Source of the DNA: Siphonodentalium dalli
Lineage: Eukaryota; Mollusca; Scaphopoda; Gadilida; Siphonodentaliidae
NCBI GenBank assembly: GCA_032622095.1
Contig: CP136069.1
Span: 44,986,194-45,050,193 of the forward strand
DNA: 64,000 bases
Direction: 5' to 3'
Shown here: positions 1 to 11,732 of the stretch, one piece after another
Position numbering within the stretch: the first letter of the stretch is position 1
Layout: each line of letters begins with the position of its first letter
Made by a program: the position numbers and the translations under genes
The notes under the pieces: model-generated
Told to the model about the DNA's origin: nothing
Seen by the model: the letters and a program-made list of their open reading frames with translations, nothing else
The model's database searches: none

Positions 1-440
1 AATGTTATTACGATCCAATAACCCATGGCTGAGTTATAAACTCAGACAGACAGACAACTATTCTTTGGGAAGAATAAGTGTTGGATGGAAAACTCAAACA
101 ATAGCATTGGACACTTTTTTTTTTGAGAGCCAGATAACCATTATTTCCAAATTAACAAAGGATACCTATAGAATGAAAAAGATGATCAGCACTTGCCATA
201 TTGACCGTCATGATGACACTGATGGCACACCAAATTTCATTCAGATCCAATAACCCATGGGTGAGATATATGGACATAAAGGTTGCTAGATGGACAGACT
301 GATATACATTCAAAGTCAATCCAGTGCAAAAGATCACCCTCCTCAGTTTGTCTAGGAGTCCAATTTCCTTGATAATTTCATAACTCTGAGAAATTTTCAT
401 GTTAACAGCATCATTATACAGACATCATTTGTTGCTCAGC
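1..440. repeat. dispersed cassette, copy 1 (pair with 5100-5550)
   Basis: Shares ordered motifs with 5100-5550: 'aacccatggctgag', cagacagac, then 'caaagtcaatccagt' and 'catttgttgc' followed by gtattgtgac. It is an old SINE-like or satellite-like dispersed repeat. No coding signal; the short open frames in it are chance. Confidence 0.6.
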
Positions 441-1560
441 AATCGTATTGTGACTTAAAACATGGCCATGACGTCACTCCTTTGTTCATCAAGTCCAGTT
501 TATAGGATAATGAATGGTTTTTCCTGAGAACATACATTATTTTACAAACAACTATCCATTATTTTAATAACGGATGTTCAATATCCCAATTCATGAACAG
601 TTATTTTACTGCAGACAATTTCATTTTATATGACCATCATGTCTGTTTGATTGCTAGAAACATGACAGAAGGGATATACTTTATATAGTACCTCGTCAGT
701 CATAGGGTGTGTCTAACTTCAATTTTCAGGCATGTCATTACACGTATACATAGGCATTTTTTTTTTTTTTTTTTTCAACTGTTAAAATTTCTCAAATCTA
801 ATTCCGTTCCGGGGTGGCATCTTGTAGCATCGTTCAATAAACCTAAACTAATACAGTATTTACATGTAAATGTAGTCCTTCAATCTTCGTATAACGATCT
901 CAATCAACAAGATTGCCAAATCTCCCATTAGGCACACCGCATGCACCAATCATTCAATTTATTTATAATTCTCCACCAAATCCAAAATATGCCATGTAAA
1001 TAATGTAATACAAATGCCGAAATGGCCACCATTTTTTAAATAATTGTTTACAGATCCGGCGCGGCGACCTACCTCTAAAAATGCCACCGTCAAATAAAAA
1101 AAAAAGACAGAATTTTTTTTATTTTTGCCTCCGACAAGTGGTATTTTCTCTAAAACTGTCAATAAAAGTTAAAACCCCATGGTGAATGAAAGAAACAATC
1201 TGTTTCATCTAACCTGTACAACCCTGTCTAAATATCCTGACTCAAATCCATTTTCATGTGGTTGAACCTGGCTATTATCTTTCAAAAGTTTCCAATTGTG
1301 CAATTTAGAACAATTCTTCCAGAAAGACATTCCCTGGTTTTCAAGAGAGAAATTATCCTGCCAAAACAAATCTCAGTATTTGAACTAATAAACAAATGAG
1401 TGTACTATATAAAAACAACTTTTTTTCAACTGGAACTGAATATAATTTGATTTTTCAAAACATTTTTGTTCTGAATATACATTATCTTCCTTTGAATTCA
1501 ACATAACCTATTGATCAGCTAAGATGCAAATCTGTGGCATTTAATCTTTTGAATATCAGG
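440..1560. other. no recognisable feature
   Basis: AT-rich single-copy-looking DNA with a poly-T run near 759-775 and several homopolymers near 1090-1125. No convincing exon, RNA gene or transposon end was seen. Confidence 0.5.
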
Positions 1561-1687
1561 CCATGAAAAAGTGAGATATCTGAGAGAGGAAATTTCTCAC
1601 TCCAGACAGTGCCATCTTAAACAAATATTTTTTCATCAAAAGTTCTTACCTGGTGTGCATTTATTCTCTCTTGCACATTCAGTAAAT

Positions 1688-1945
1688 TCACACATTAAGA
1701 TGATAAGATGTGATAAGAACTGCTGCCAGAAAGTATACAACATTGTAAAAGTTCTGAAGCCTATCAGAGTTATTAGCATGTTCTTCATCAAATTCATTCA
1801 AATCCAGAAAGTAAACAATTATATTAACATTGTAAAAGTTCTGATGCCTATCAAAGTTATCAGCATATTCTTCATCAAATTCATTCAAATTTATAAGTTC
1901 TTCAATATAAATTCCAGTGCCATCTGAAAACCACCATTGGTCCAT
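1688..1945 (-). other. unassigned open frame with an in-frame 87-bp duplication
   Basis: Open frame of 85 codons from an ATG (MDQWWFSDGTGIYIEEL...). It contains two copies of an 87-bp unit (29 codons; about 1745-1831 and 1832-1890 on the plus strand), each carrying LNEFDEE and NFYNV. The frame survives the duplication, which is mildly suggestive of coding, but composition is AT-rich and no family is recognised. It could be a piece of another gene, a transposon fragment, or chance. Confidence 0.25.
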
Positions 1946-2559
1946 GTTGATAACATTTAAAATAGTTAAGGGTAACCCCCCATTCTATATTTATTTAGTA
2001 GAATGAACATTTACATGACAGAGATATTACAAAATCTATAAATAGATTAACAAATGATTAATCTGGAAGTTTTGTAATCTGATAATTTTTCGTTACAGCC
2101 CAGTGGTGGACACGCATAATATTTCTATCAATTCGACATTAATATTCACATTGGTAGCACAAGGATTCAAGCAGTTCCATGACTTTACTCAACGACGATT
2201 ACTAATGGTATATACTGCCAGTATACTCTTGTCATCCGGAATTAAAAAACTTTCCATTCAGACTCACAAAATAGAATAACTTGTATTTTGAGTTGGTAGA
2301 CTACGCAACGGGAGAAATATCCAATGTTAGAATTAACAAATAATTATCAAAAAATTTAGAATATATTTCATTACTAAATCTGGTAATGAGAGGAAAGATT
2401 GAAACCAAATTGTTTTGTGCATGAGAAGGTATTAAATATGATTTTTTTTCTTTTGAAGCAACTTGGTCTATGTTGAACCAGATGACATTGGTGAAACATA
2501 AAAAATATATTGACATTTCCCAATTTATAAATTAATATGATGGGATCATGTGGACATAC

Positions 2560-2706
2560 CTATCTATAAGCAGCTTTCCATGTCCACAGAAGAATCCTGA
2601 ATTTCTTGTGGGATTCATTAGATGGATGAAGAGAATACAGTTCCATACCTCCTAAGTCGTATCCAGGAAGGAAACTTGAAGTTTTTTCCTTATAAAGCCA
2701 TAGAGA
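2560..2706 (-). other. unassigned open frame, possible exon fragment
   Basis: A 48-codon frame closed by stops on both sides contains FLPGYDLGGMELYSLHPSN and ends KAAYR-stop. Amino-acid composition looks protein-like, and a possible acceptor (ctttataag) precedes it. I do not recognise it, and no neighbouring exon was found. Could be chance. Confidence 0.2.
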
Positions 2707-2779
2707 TTACATGTCCAAATTCCTCATCAAAACAATCAGATAGCTATAACTAAAGCTGTCAACCATAAACCAAAATAAA

Positions 2780-3480
2780 TGTCAAACAAGAGGTTACACC
2801 ACGGGTGCTGGGATACCCCCATGATAAAAAGTAGTGTGAGGAACGAACAAATTACTTGACAATTCTAATGAACGACAAATGGAAATCCAATATTTTGAAA
2901 GCCCTCCGGATGCCAAACCTACGTACCAAATTTCAATTTGAATAGAAATCCAACATTTTCATATAAACAAAGAGGGATAACCCTTGAATGAAAAATGATA
3001 ACAACATCAATGAATCATCTTTTGAAAGCCCTCCTGATGCCACACCTGCATACCAAATTTCAATGATATCCGATATAAACCCATGGTTGAGATATACGAG
3101 TGGACGGATTGATGTACGTACAGACGGACCATTATAAGGACCATAACTCTAGTAAATATGGGCGGACTGAATAATCCAAATTCGAACTTGACCTGTATTT
3201 TCATGTGGCTAATCCACATACACAATTTGAAAATGATCAGATAACTAAAAATAAAGTTATCAAACCGAAACCATTATAATTGGCAAATTCTAAGTCAACA
3301 AAGACTGGGCAGACTGGCTCCCAAATTTGAACTTGACCTGTATTTTCATGTGGGTAATTACACAAACAAAATTTGCAAACAATGAGATAACTAAAACTAT
3401 AGTTATCTGGAAACTATATGGGTAAGACAGAAGTATGACCGAACCCCGATGCACAGACACTGCTGATTTCTATGGTTGCC
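2780..3480. repeat. dispersed cassette with tandem sub-units
   Basis: Opens with 'caagaggttacaccacgggt', then repeats of 'caaatttgaacttgacctgt' type segments, 'gataactaaaactatagtta' and a terminal 'cccgatgcacagaca'. This cassette type recurs across the window (4490, 10410, 24960, 26230, 37840, 39230, 54420). No coding role. Confidence 0.6.
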
Positions 3481-4490
3481 CGAAATGTTATTTCAGGGGA
3501 CAACTAATTATATAATCAATAATCCAGTAAAGGAACAAACTGAACAAATCACAAGAACCTGCTAACTAAACTGATATGATCCATATATATCCGCCATCCA
3601 CTGTACACTGTTTCAGCACTAAAAGAGTTAAAGGAGACCTGTACACTAAATCTGACCATTTTGGGACAATCCCCTAATATACTCAATAGAAAATATCCAA
3701 TAAAAGAATTACAGAGAGTCAAGAATGAGAGTTAAATAAACTCACGTACACAAAGAACCACGTATAACAACCTATTATTTATAACGAAAATGAATAAATG
3801 GCTCAAGTCATAAACCCATTTTCATTATAATTACCATGTTGTTTACATCGTCCATAGAGCACATGAGTGTATTTTTCACCCACCCATGGCTCAAATTCAT
3901 TCATTTGTTGCATATATTCTGTTGAGTATAACAGAAGATGGTCTCATAAATGGCCAGATTTAGTGTACAGTATCCCTTTAACAACACACAGTGCATAAAG
4001 AAGATGATAAACAACTGGCGCAACAAAGTCCAATACTCATGATCACAGGCAAACTTTATATATAAAGCAACTTTATAATGCAGCTAAAATGCAGACCGGT
4101 ATCATTACATATTTACATACACACTATTTATATCTTGCCAGTTAATTTCAAATGGTGTCTAAGAAGCCTTTGAAATATGTGCATACGGGTTTACAATAGA
4201 GCTGCACTTAGGATATAATATAAAACAGTCCACAATACTAGGTTGTAAGGACCATAAACATTTAAAGTCAAGCAACATGACACTGCACCCCAAATACTAG
4301 TAACTGCATGTTAAACAACAGGCCTCTTATTACATGCCCATCATGAGGTATGGTATCACTGTGGATTGCAAAGAAAAAATTTCAAATATATTCATCAATT
4401 TCAAGATAAATTTCCCAAACTCATTCTGATTGAAAGACCAGATTTTCTTCATCTTCCAGCCAATGCTATTAGATATCAGTCCTAGCATTG
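3480..4490. other. no recognisable feature
   Basis: Low-complexity AT-rich DNA. A minus-strand frame at 4330-4530 (…KKIWSFNQNEFGKFIL…) was considered as an exon but has no family match or matching splice partners. Confidence 0.4.
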
Positions 4491-5070
4491 TGAACAAGAG
4501 GTTGCACCACAGGTGCTGGCATACACCCACAGAGACTCATGACCATGCGACTCAGGGACAACCTGACCCCGAGGGTATTTTGGGTCGGCCCAAATTTTCA
4601 GGTCGGTGTTCTAAGTTCTGGGTGAATATTTCTGGTCTATTTACATTATTTTTGGAGGGTTTCTTTTTAAGAAAAATATATCTTTCTTATTAGAACACTT
4701 AGTCTTTTTGGTTGTGTATTTTGAATGACAAACTCACTATGGGTCCACAAATTTCAGTAAACTCACCTATGATAGGTACAGTATGGTATGCGGACATCCA
4801 AACAAAATTCATCTCTATAATATATCTAATATTCACTGCTAATAGAAAACAAAATCATGAACCTTCTTTTATCATGAGTGATCTTTTGACTTTTTTTGCA
4901 ATCAACAAAAGGTCAAAAATAAATGCAATAAAACTGGCTCTTTAGAAAGTGAATATCTAACCACAAAAAGCTCCATTGAATGGGTTCGTAGGTTTGGATG
5001 ATTGATTCTCAAAATGATTTTTGGGTTTGGTTGTCACTGGGTTGGGCAGTCCCGGGTTCGGCTGTCTCTG
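4490..5070. repeat. fragment of dispersed cassette and low-complexity DNA
   Basis: 'gaggttgcaccacaggtgct' at 4498 is the same start motif as 2789, followed by unrelated AT-rich DNA and a short run of imperfect 'gggttgg...gtctctgg' repeats around 5035-5090. Confidence 0.45.
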
Positions 5071-5099
5071 GTTGGGTTGTCTCTGGGTCAATGTTTTTC

Positions 5100-5550
5100 A
5101 TATAAACCAAGAAGTATAAATCTAGAATGGAAAACTAGAATGTCATTAGACCAAATTTCGAAAGCGCTCATGATGGTGAGCCTTCATGCCATATTTCATT
5201 GAGATCATATAAACCCATGGCTGAAATATCTGTCCAGACAGAGGGAAAACAATTATTTCCAAATAAAGAAGAATAACTCTAGAATGGAAAATGCAAACGA
5301 CATTAGGTACTCTTTGGAAAGCACTCCTGATGGGCAAAGCCCGCATTAAGTTTCATTTAGAACCAATAACCCATGGCTGAGAAATATGGATGGACAGGCG
5401 CTAGATGGACAGATACAAAGTCAATCCAGTCAAAAACAATACCCTCTTCAGATTCCAATTTACTAGAATAATTCAAAATTATGAATAATTTTCAATTAAA
5501 AGGAAATATACACCTCATTTGTTGCCATAAAATCATTGTATTGTGACATA
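5100..5550. repeat. dispersed cassette, copy 2 (pair with 1-440)
   Basis: Diverged tandem sub-units with 'agaataactctagaatgg', 'caataacccatggctgag' and 'aaagtcaatccagtc', ending in gtattgtgac like the copy at the left end of the window. Confidence 0.6.
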
Positions 5551-5624
5551 TAAAATCAGATATTTTTAAAGGCTGAGAAAAAGACTTGATGTGAAATTTC
5601 TACTCAAGTTCAACCAATGGCCAT

Positions 5625-5811
5625 GGTCATTTGTTGAACTTATTATTTGAACATTTCCCGCCAATGAATAGAAATCCTTCTGCATTGGTATTATTTGTTC
5701 AACTGTCTGTTGTCTGCTATTATTCTTGAACTACCCTCCAAATGGATAGACCATTCCAATGTATACTTTTACAACTGAATGGGAGAATCCATTTAGTAAA
5801 GAAAGGGTTAA
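5625..5811. mobile_element. TTAA MITE family 3, 3' end at 5811
   Basis: Matches other copies of a TTAA-flanked element by 'catttgttgaacttattatt', 'gaacatttcc', 'ccattccaatgtatactttt' and the end 'gggagaatccatttagtaaa' then 'gaaagggttaa'. The left end is not clear. Likely a piggyBac-type non-autonomous element; copies also at 6697, 11733, 22150, 34533, 36930 and 45131. Confidence 0.55.
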
Positions 5812-5889
5812 TTTGTGATATATTGGGAACTTTACGGCTTCTACAAGATATTGATAGTTTTCTTATAAAATGATTGATGTATGTTTTAT

Positions 5890-6025
5890 GCACACCCCCT
5901 CTCTCATTCTCTCTCTCTCCTCTTAAACAAGCAGAAGAATGTCCTGTCTGCTATACCAATGCACCCTCTCTCTAGTTCTCTCTCTCCTCTTAATCAAACA
6001 GAATAGCCCGCCTGCTATACGTCAG
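5890..6025. repeat. CT-rich two-copy tandem repeat
   Basis: Two copies of a ~65-bp segment with 'ctctctctcctcttaa' followed by 'caagcagaa' or 'caaacagaa' and 'ctgctatac'. A poly-C run follows at 6052-6064. Confidence 0.7.
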
Positions 6026-6275
6026 GTGATACTTTTCTACTGATGAAACATCCCCCCCCCCCCCAAGGAGAAGACTTCACAGGCCATAAAAGCTTGTTGT
6101 CTGATCTGCATTATAAATCTTTATTATATGTATCTGTATGTGTAATATTGTGTTTATGTTAATGCATAATCGGGTGCAAAGATTTACATTCCTATACAAA
6201 AATTCTGGTAAACAGCACTCCTTGAAATGGATTTCTTTTCACAACCAGTGTAGTGGAACGTATCACAATCACAGC

Positions 6276-6412
6276 TACAGTAATGCCCTAAATAATCGAC
6301 TCCTTACTGAGAACTTTCCGATGAATGGCAACAAGCCATATTTCCGACTAAATCCTGAAAAATTACCAATTCTGCCGTGGTTAAGGAGTCGATTATTTAG
6401 GCCATTACTGTA
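6276..6412. mobile_element. foldback MITE with TA-flanked ends (short copy)
   Basis: Begins TA + 'cagtaatgccctaaataatc' and ends with the inverted 'gattatttaggccattactg' + TA. Ends inside TA dinucleotides fit a Tc1/mariner-type MITE. The arms carry 'ttccgactaaatcctgaaaa'. A longer, near-perfect palindromic copy lies at 27837-28042. Confidence 0.75.
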
Positions 6413-6436
6413 GCACTCTGCTTAACCCTTTCTATA

Positions 6437-6700
6437 TTAACCCTTTCATGATGGGAGCTGTGCTGGTGCAGCATTAAATATCCTGTGCCAGTGCATTCTT
6501 TTATATATATGAGTCTCCCATAGCGAGCCTTGCATATATAAGAGAATGCATTGGCTTACAAGTTCCAAGCTAAATATTGTTAGGCCAATGTATTCTCTTA
6601 TATATGCGAAGCTCTCTGTGGGAGACTCGCATATATAAGAGAATGTATTGGCACAGAGTTTTCGTAAAATTTCTGGGAGCTCCAGACATGGAAATGTTAA
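6437..6700. mobile_element. TTAA hairpin MITE family 2, copy 1
   Basis: TTAA-flanked, starts 'ccctttcatgatgggagctg', ends 'ctccagacatggaaatg' + TTAA. Inside are two hairpins with stem 'tatatatgcgag' and 'cttatatatg...catatataag', loops of the 'tcccatagggagcc' type. Piggybac-like by TTAA duplication and CCCTT ends. It directly abuts a family 3 copy that shares its right TTAA. Confidence 0.75.
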
Positions 6701-6867
6701 GATAATAATAAGTTCAACAAACGACCATAAATAGGACCACTTCTGCACTTTTATCATCTGTTGTCTGATTATTTTTCCAGGACACCCCTCCAGATGAATA
6801 ATAAACTATTCCAATGTATACTTTTAAAACAGAGTGGGAGAATCCATTCAGTGTAGAAAGGTGTTAA
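6697..6867. mobile_element. TTAA MITE family 3 copy
   Basis: Starts at the TTAA shared with the preceding element, carries 'aagttcaacaaacgaccata', 'ccattccaatgtatac'-like sequence and 'gggagaatccattcagt', and ends 'aggtgttaa'. Confidence 0.55.
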
Positions 6868-7070
6868 CCATGAAGGATTTGTCACAACTATAGTGCTAGA
6901 GAAAGGAATTGTTATTTAAAATGAGAGCGAGGGACCAGCCTACAGGTTTCAAATTTAGAGAAGTCACTTAATAGGGAGAAGGGACTATTATCAGGGAGAC
7001 GTAACAATAGCTTAAGTTCAATTTACACACCAACATCATGATCCAATAAGTATGATGCAACACAAGAACA

Positions 7071-7320
7071 ATCCTTGAAATAGGGTGTCTGTCATTTGCA
7101 GAATGAGGTCCCCAGAGGGTGAATTTAGTGATGCTACCCCGCATAGCGGGCTAGCATCACCAAATTCACCCTATGGGAACCCCATTCTGCTGAGGTGTAA
7201 GCAGAATGAGGTCCCCAGAGGGTGAATTTGGTGATGCTAGCCGGCTATGCGGGGTAGCATCACTAAATTCACCCTCTGGGGACCTCATTCTGCAAATGAC
7301 AGACACACTATTTCAAGGCT
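7071..7320. mobile_element. palindromic MITE family D, ~250-bp inverted repeat
   Basis: Starts 'cttgaaatagggtgtctgtc' and ends with its inverse 'gacagacacactatttcaag'. Each arm contains 'gaatgaggtccccagagggt' and 'gaatttagtgatgctacccc', so the element folds on itself nearly completely and also into two smaller hairpins around 'gcatagcgggctagc'. Other copies: 25410-25628, 46315-47425, 52745-53170, 56462-56600, 57345-57775. Confidence 0.85.
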
Positions 7321-7360
7321 TTCACAAGAACCCATTTATAATAAAAGGTCGCAGACCACA

Positions 7361-8040
7361 TGTCCCCCGACTCGAGTGGTAAACTTCATGATTGGATTTG
7401 TTTCTTGGCAAAATTTCTTGGACAAAACAACCCGATGAACAAACGCATGCAAACGCGAAAAAATTATATTTTTGTATTAGCTATATAGATGTTGCAAATC
7501 ACCAACATGTTAGGAACAATATCCCAGAGTTTCAAATCTCTACATTTAAAACTGTAGGAGGAGTTGATTACACCATGAAGGTACCCAATCTCATCCAAAA
7601 GGCAAAAATGTTCCAAATTTTCTAAGTCGAAAACCCCCCAAAAATATGGAAAAAATGATATTTTTTATTAGCTATATAGATGTTGTAAATCACCAACATG
7701 TTAGGAACAATATCCCAGAGTTTAAAATCTCTACATTTAAAACTGTAGGAGGAGTTGATTACACCTTGAAGGTACCCAATCTCATCCAAAAGGCAAAAAA
7801 TTTCCAAATTTTCTAAGTCGAAAACCCCCCAAAAATATGGAAAAAATGATATTTTTTATTAGCTATATAGATGTTGCAAATCACCAACATGTTAGGAACA
7901 ATATCCCAGAGTTTCAAATCTCTACATTTAAAACTGTAGGAGGAGTTGATTACACCATGAAGGTACCCAATCTCGGACGCACGGACGGACGCACGGACGA
8001 GGGTCATTTCTATAGTCCTCCGACGAAACGTCGGGGGACA
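7361..8040. repeat. cassette with 'tgtcccccga' inverted ends and three ~185-bp tandem units
   Basis: Ends are 'tgtcccccga' and 'tcgggggaca'. Between them three near-identical units repeat 'gttaggaacaatatcccaga' and 'aaaactgtaggaggagttga' at a period of about 185 bp, followed by a 'ggacgcacggacggacgcac' tail. The same end motifs bound 37614-39749 with a different internal unit, so this looks like one element family that amplifies internal units. Confidence 0.8.
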
Positions 8041-8269
8041 AAAACCTATATATTGAGTAAGAGAACACAATTTATCACATAATTTGGCCATAAAAGCAGT
8101 TTCATAATTATCGGTAATAGACACGTTTAATATCAGCGCGTGTGATGACGTCACGGCGTTCTTCAAATAACTTGCGATCGCTGTAGTTTATGATTGTTGT
8201 TTTCGATGAATATTTCGCGTTGCTTCGGGTTTATTTGATCATGTGATAAAAGGTATCTCACACTCGTCC

Positions 8270-8385
8270 TATTTTATACGTAATTTATCAACCTCGTCCT
8301 CTAAATTCTATTTGAGCCTCGGTAAACCTCGGCTCAAATCGAATTTAGTGAACTCGGTTGATAAATTCCGTATAAAATATCCTCT
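8270..8385. repeat. ~110-bp imperfect palindrome
   Basis: 'ttttatacgtaatttatcaa' then 'cctcgtcctctaaattc' pairs with the inverse 'gaatttagtgaactcggttg' and 'ataaattccgtataaaat', with the centre at 'gcctcggtaaacctcggc'. Foldback element or extruding palindrome. Confidence 0.75.
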
Positions 8386-8539
8386 ATATATTCAGTAAAT
8401 ATACTTTATGTATGCTGTTGAGATATCTATACTGGTATATGAGAAAGAAGTCACTTCTCCCTAGAACAGAAATAGGGAGAAGTAGCACATTTTAGGGAGA
8501 AGATTCTCCCAAGTCGCCCTCCAGGCTGGTCCCTGAATT

Positions 8540-9240
8540 TTGAGCACTTCATCATATGTAAATAGGACTGTATTATTGTGCTTCAATATTGAAGAAGGAA
8601 TCTTCAAATATAAAAAGAGGGGAGTTGTTGGTGAAATTGATATGTGTACAAAACGAGGTAATTATGATACAATCTCCATTGTGGAGCAATGGTGATAACT
8701 TGTGAACATGTCAGGTGGCTCTTAGTGGATCACATGTCAACAAGAGGAGGAACTGTCTCAATGGAACTAAGGATATCGCTGCAGTGTAATTGGTCTACAT
8801 TAAGGGTAGCCGTATTAACAAATATGTTTTTTGAAAAAAATAAACACAAGGAATACACGCTCGGACAAACGTTTTGCAAAAAATGGGGGATAACTCCACT
8901 TTAAAAAGCAGATCGAACTCATAATCGCAGATGCACAGGTTCCAATGGTACTAAATTTATGTGAAGTTTTACTAAATTGACTGAAAAAAGAAAGAATATA
9001 AGCTCGGACAAAGTTGCCAAAAAACTTCACAAAAATAATGACAATTTCGTTTATTAAACACGGCAATGTATAGATAATCGTGCAGTGCAGATCTACCAGA
9101 TTAAGCAAAACACATAGAGTAATCTTCTACTAAATCAGCCAATTGAGGAGTTATGTCCGAGGCTTGATAAGGGGTGGATGTATGATACAACATAACTAAT
9201 TGACTGAGTGTCTGCATCTTTAAATTAAGTCTTTGTTACG
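8540..9240. other. no gene; weak short direct repeats
   Basis: Contains two similar blocks with 'ctcggacaaa' (8870 and 9003) and 'gccaaaaaac'. No coding exon or transposon end recognised. Confidence 0.4.
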
Positions 9241-9500
9241 TGCGCTCGCGCAACAGTATGGCGATCAGTCAGATTCGTAGGTACGTTGGTGTCACCCTAC
9301 CGATTTTACTCTATGACGTCACCCTTACGCAGTACATGCCGGCGACGTTACGGAGTAGATTATTGAGTTGACGCCCTTGGCACTGACTTCCGTTACTAGC
9401 TCGTTGCTATATAAACAAATCAGCGATGTGGCTTTTGTCAAAAATTGACAGTTAGTACATTCGCCCTGTATACATGTACTTTCAGAAAATACAAAACACC
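9240..9500 (+). promoter_or_regulatory. promoter-like segment (CRE and TATA box)
   Basis: A less AT-rich island contains a palindromic CRE, TGACGTCA at 9314-9321, and a TATATAAA at 9408-9415 followed by a possible start region. No open frame of note follows, so this may be a promoter of an unannotated transcript, a fragment of an element, or chance. Confidence 0.25.
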
Positions 9501-9934
9501 ACGTTATACCCCACCAATGTCAGTGTCTCGATATCATTTGACAAAATTTCTTGACATGAAACCACGACAGACACCGCGTGAAATACATCGCATTGAGTAA
9601 ACAATTTCCCATTGTTTCAATTCAACTTCAAGATCGCGGTAAAATCAAAACTGCAATTTATAAGTGGTAAACATCTGAAAAAGACATCAGGTACATGCAG
9701 AAACTAATTGTTGTGCATATTTATTTCTATTTGAGGTGGCAATTTTTCATGTTTATCAGTATTTTTAACGATAAGAGTGATGGTAATTGGGGGACTATAT
9801 TTTATCTAGCACATTAAATTTAAAATAAAAAGTCGTGAATTGGCTGAGTGTTTTCTATGGCCGCACATTTCGTTGATAATTACGAGCCATTTGTTTGTCT
9901 AAATAACATTTTTAAGTTCGAAGAGCATTAGAAT

Positions 9935-10073
9935 GGGAATAACAGTGTGGTGTTTTGTGATTTCGGAAAGGTACATGGCAAATATACTGTGGCAAATACC
10001 CGTTAACTAAATTTGCCACAGTATATTCGCCATGTACCTTTCCGAAATCACAAAACACCACACTGTTATCCCC
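9935..10073. repeat. 139-bp hairpin with ~62-bp arms
   Basis: Left arm 'gggaataacagtgtggtgtt' to 'aaatatactgtggcaaat', right arm its inverse ending 'aacaccacactgttatccc', loop around 'acccgttaacta'. Nearly perfect pairing indicates a young foldback MITE. A half copy ('caaaacaccacgttatac') lies at 9493. Confidence 0.85.
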
Positions 10074-10409
10074 TAAATAAAATTATTGAAGATTGTGTAA
10101 TTGTCTTTTTTTGCTAACATTAAATTAAATTAAATTAAATAAATTAAGTAAAATACAGTGAAATTATTTTTTTAATTATTTTTTATTACATTTTTGCACA
10201 CATTGGCATCTCTCTGAGTGCATTCTAGTTACCCATTGTGATGGTTAGGATGTCGCAGCTACAATTAGAATGTGTGCATAAATTGATTAATTATTACTAA
10301 TACCTCCTTATTGTAAGTTGTAAGCATCATATCAGTAAAGATAATAGAAACATACAATTGGAAAGAGAACCAATTGAAAACATGATAGGTCTGGCTTTGG
10401 GAGCTACTT

Positions 10410-10932
10410 CTGTGAGCAATCTGACATGTAATATCCAAGGCTCAACAAGAAATTACACCGGCAGTGCTGGCATACCCCCCACTGTGGCAAATTCTAACTG
10501 CCAAAGTATGGTTGAGATATCTGCTCGGACAGAAAAAAACCCAACATTTTCATATAAACAAAAATAAATAACTCTAGAATGGAAAATATGAACAAAACAT
10601 TTGAACACTCAATTGATTGCCCTCATAGTAGTGAACAACGATACCATATTTCATTGAAATTCGTCGACTGATGATGGAGATATCTGCTTGTACAGACAAA
10701 AAAACAATATTTTCTAATAAACAAAGATGAATAACTCTAGAACAGAAAATCCAGGAAAAACAATTTAACACTCCGTTGATTGCTCTCATTGTGAACATCC
10801 ATACCTAATTTCATTCAGATGCGACAACTGGTGTTTGAGATATATGCTCGGAAGGACAAAAAAACAACATTTCCAGATAAACAAAGATCAATAACTCTAG
10901 AAGGGAAAAACCAGAGAAAATGATTGAACTCT
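10410..10932. repeat. tandem ~162-bp cassette, left part
   Basis: Units repeat 'aataactctagaa' (10565, 10729, 10890), 'gaacactc' and 'tcattgaaattc' with a period of about 162 bp. The array is split by a hAT MITE at 10941-11484 and resumes to about 11640. Confidence 0.75.
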
Positions 10933-10940
10933 ATGTTGAA

Positions 10941-11484
10941 CAGGGTTCGCGCTGTCACTTGCCAAATTTGCCAATGGCAAAAATAATTCACATTTGGCAA
11001 AAAATATTGTCATTTGGCAAAAGTTTTGGAAAGTCACTTTTTAATTCCCCAAGCAATTTGAAAAAATATTGGTCAATCAATACTATTAATTTCAGGAAAC
11101 TCTTTCTACATGATTATATTAGTGGTGTTTTATAAGGTCTAGGGAAAGTTAACACCTCTATTAAGATGCAGTTTATCTCATAGCATTAGTACTGATGGTT
11201 GGAGGGATTACTAATCGTACTGTGATGTGCCTTCTGGTTGAGAAACCCTTCTACCATTGCATTTTTCGGTGATTGGCTTATTGTTGTATGATAAACCACA
11301 ATAGACATGCGAGTATAATTAATTATTAACTAACTGCTTTTCTATCGATATCAAAAGTGGATCAAACCGCGATTGTCGAAACATAAGACTTAAGGATAGC
11401 AATTGGCAATTGCTAAAATAATTTGGCAAAACAAAAAAATATTTTCATTTGGCAAAAGTAAATTTCGGTCCAGCGCGGACCCTG
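10941..11484. mobile_element. hAT-type MITE with 8-bp target duplication
   Basis: Inverted ends 'cagggttcgcgctg' and 'cagcgcggaccctg' are flanked by the perfect duplication ATGTTGAA (10933-10940 and 11485-11492). Subterminal 'ttggcaaaa' and 'gccaaatttgcc' motifs repeat many times. It belongs with the elements at 28470, 40470 and 60747. 544 bp, non-coding. Confidence 0.9.
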
Positions 11485-11640
11485 ATGTTGAATGCCCTCA
11501 TAGTAGTGAACATCTATACCAAATTTCATTCAGATCCGACAACCGGTGTTTGAGATATCTGTGTGGACAGACGGACAGAACAAAAGACAGACAAATGTCC
11601 TGATAGATGTACGAGTTCAATCCAGTATACGCCCTATTCT
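11485..11640. repeat. tandem cassette, right part after insertion
   Basis: Continuation of the 10410-10932 cassette: 'gccctcatagtagtgaacat', 'caaatttcattcagatccga' and the 'gtggacagacggacagaac' tail. Confidence 0.7.
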
Positions 11641-11732
11641 CTTCCGAGAGTTGGGTTATAATAAATGAACCGCACCACGTATCCCCAACAAAGGAGGCTT
11701 TTTGCTGGGGTGTATTAATTCTTTGAGGTAGC

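Larger units (their letters stand above)
6925..8537. mobile_element. composite element with 'agggaccagcct' inverted ends
   Basis: Left end 'agggaccagcct', right end 'aggctggtccct' in inverse orientation, with 'agggagaagt' motifs near both ends. A related pair bounds 31591-32324. The inside holds a palindromic element (7071-7320) and a three-unit repeat cassette (7361-8040). No clear target duplication was found, so the boundaries are tentative. Confidence 0.5.

Noticed and set aside
2301-2516. Minus-strand 71-codon frame considered as an exon
   Set aside because: AT-driven composition, no family pattern, no fitting splice sites.
4330-4530. Minus-strand frame ending 'STVIPYLMMGM' considered as a NUP188 exon
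   Set aside because: No match to the family, no acceptor and donor pair in phase with exon 21.
8148-8156. TGACGTCA site as evidence of a second promoter
   Set aside because: An isolated 8-bp motif beside palindromic repeats, with no TATA box or open frame next to it.
7837-8166. Overlapping open frames on both strands with a repeated 'NHQHVRNNIPEFQ' peptide
   Set aside because: They lie in the three-unit ~185-bp tandem repeat; the same peptide appears in each unit and no coding signature is present.
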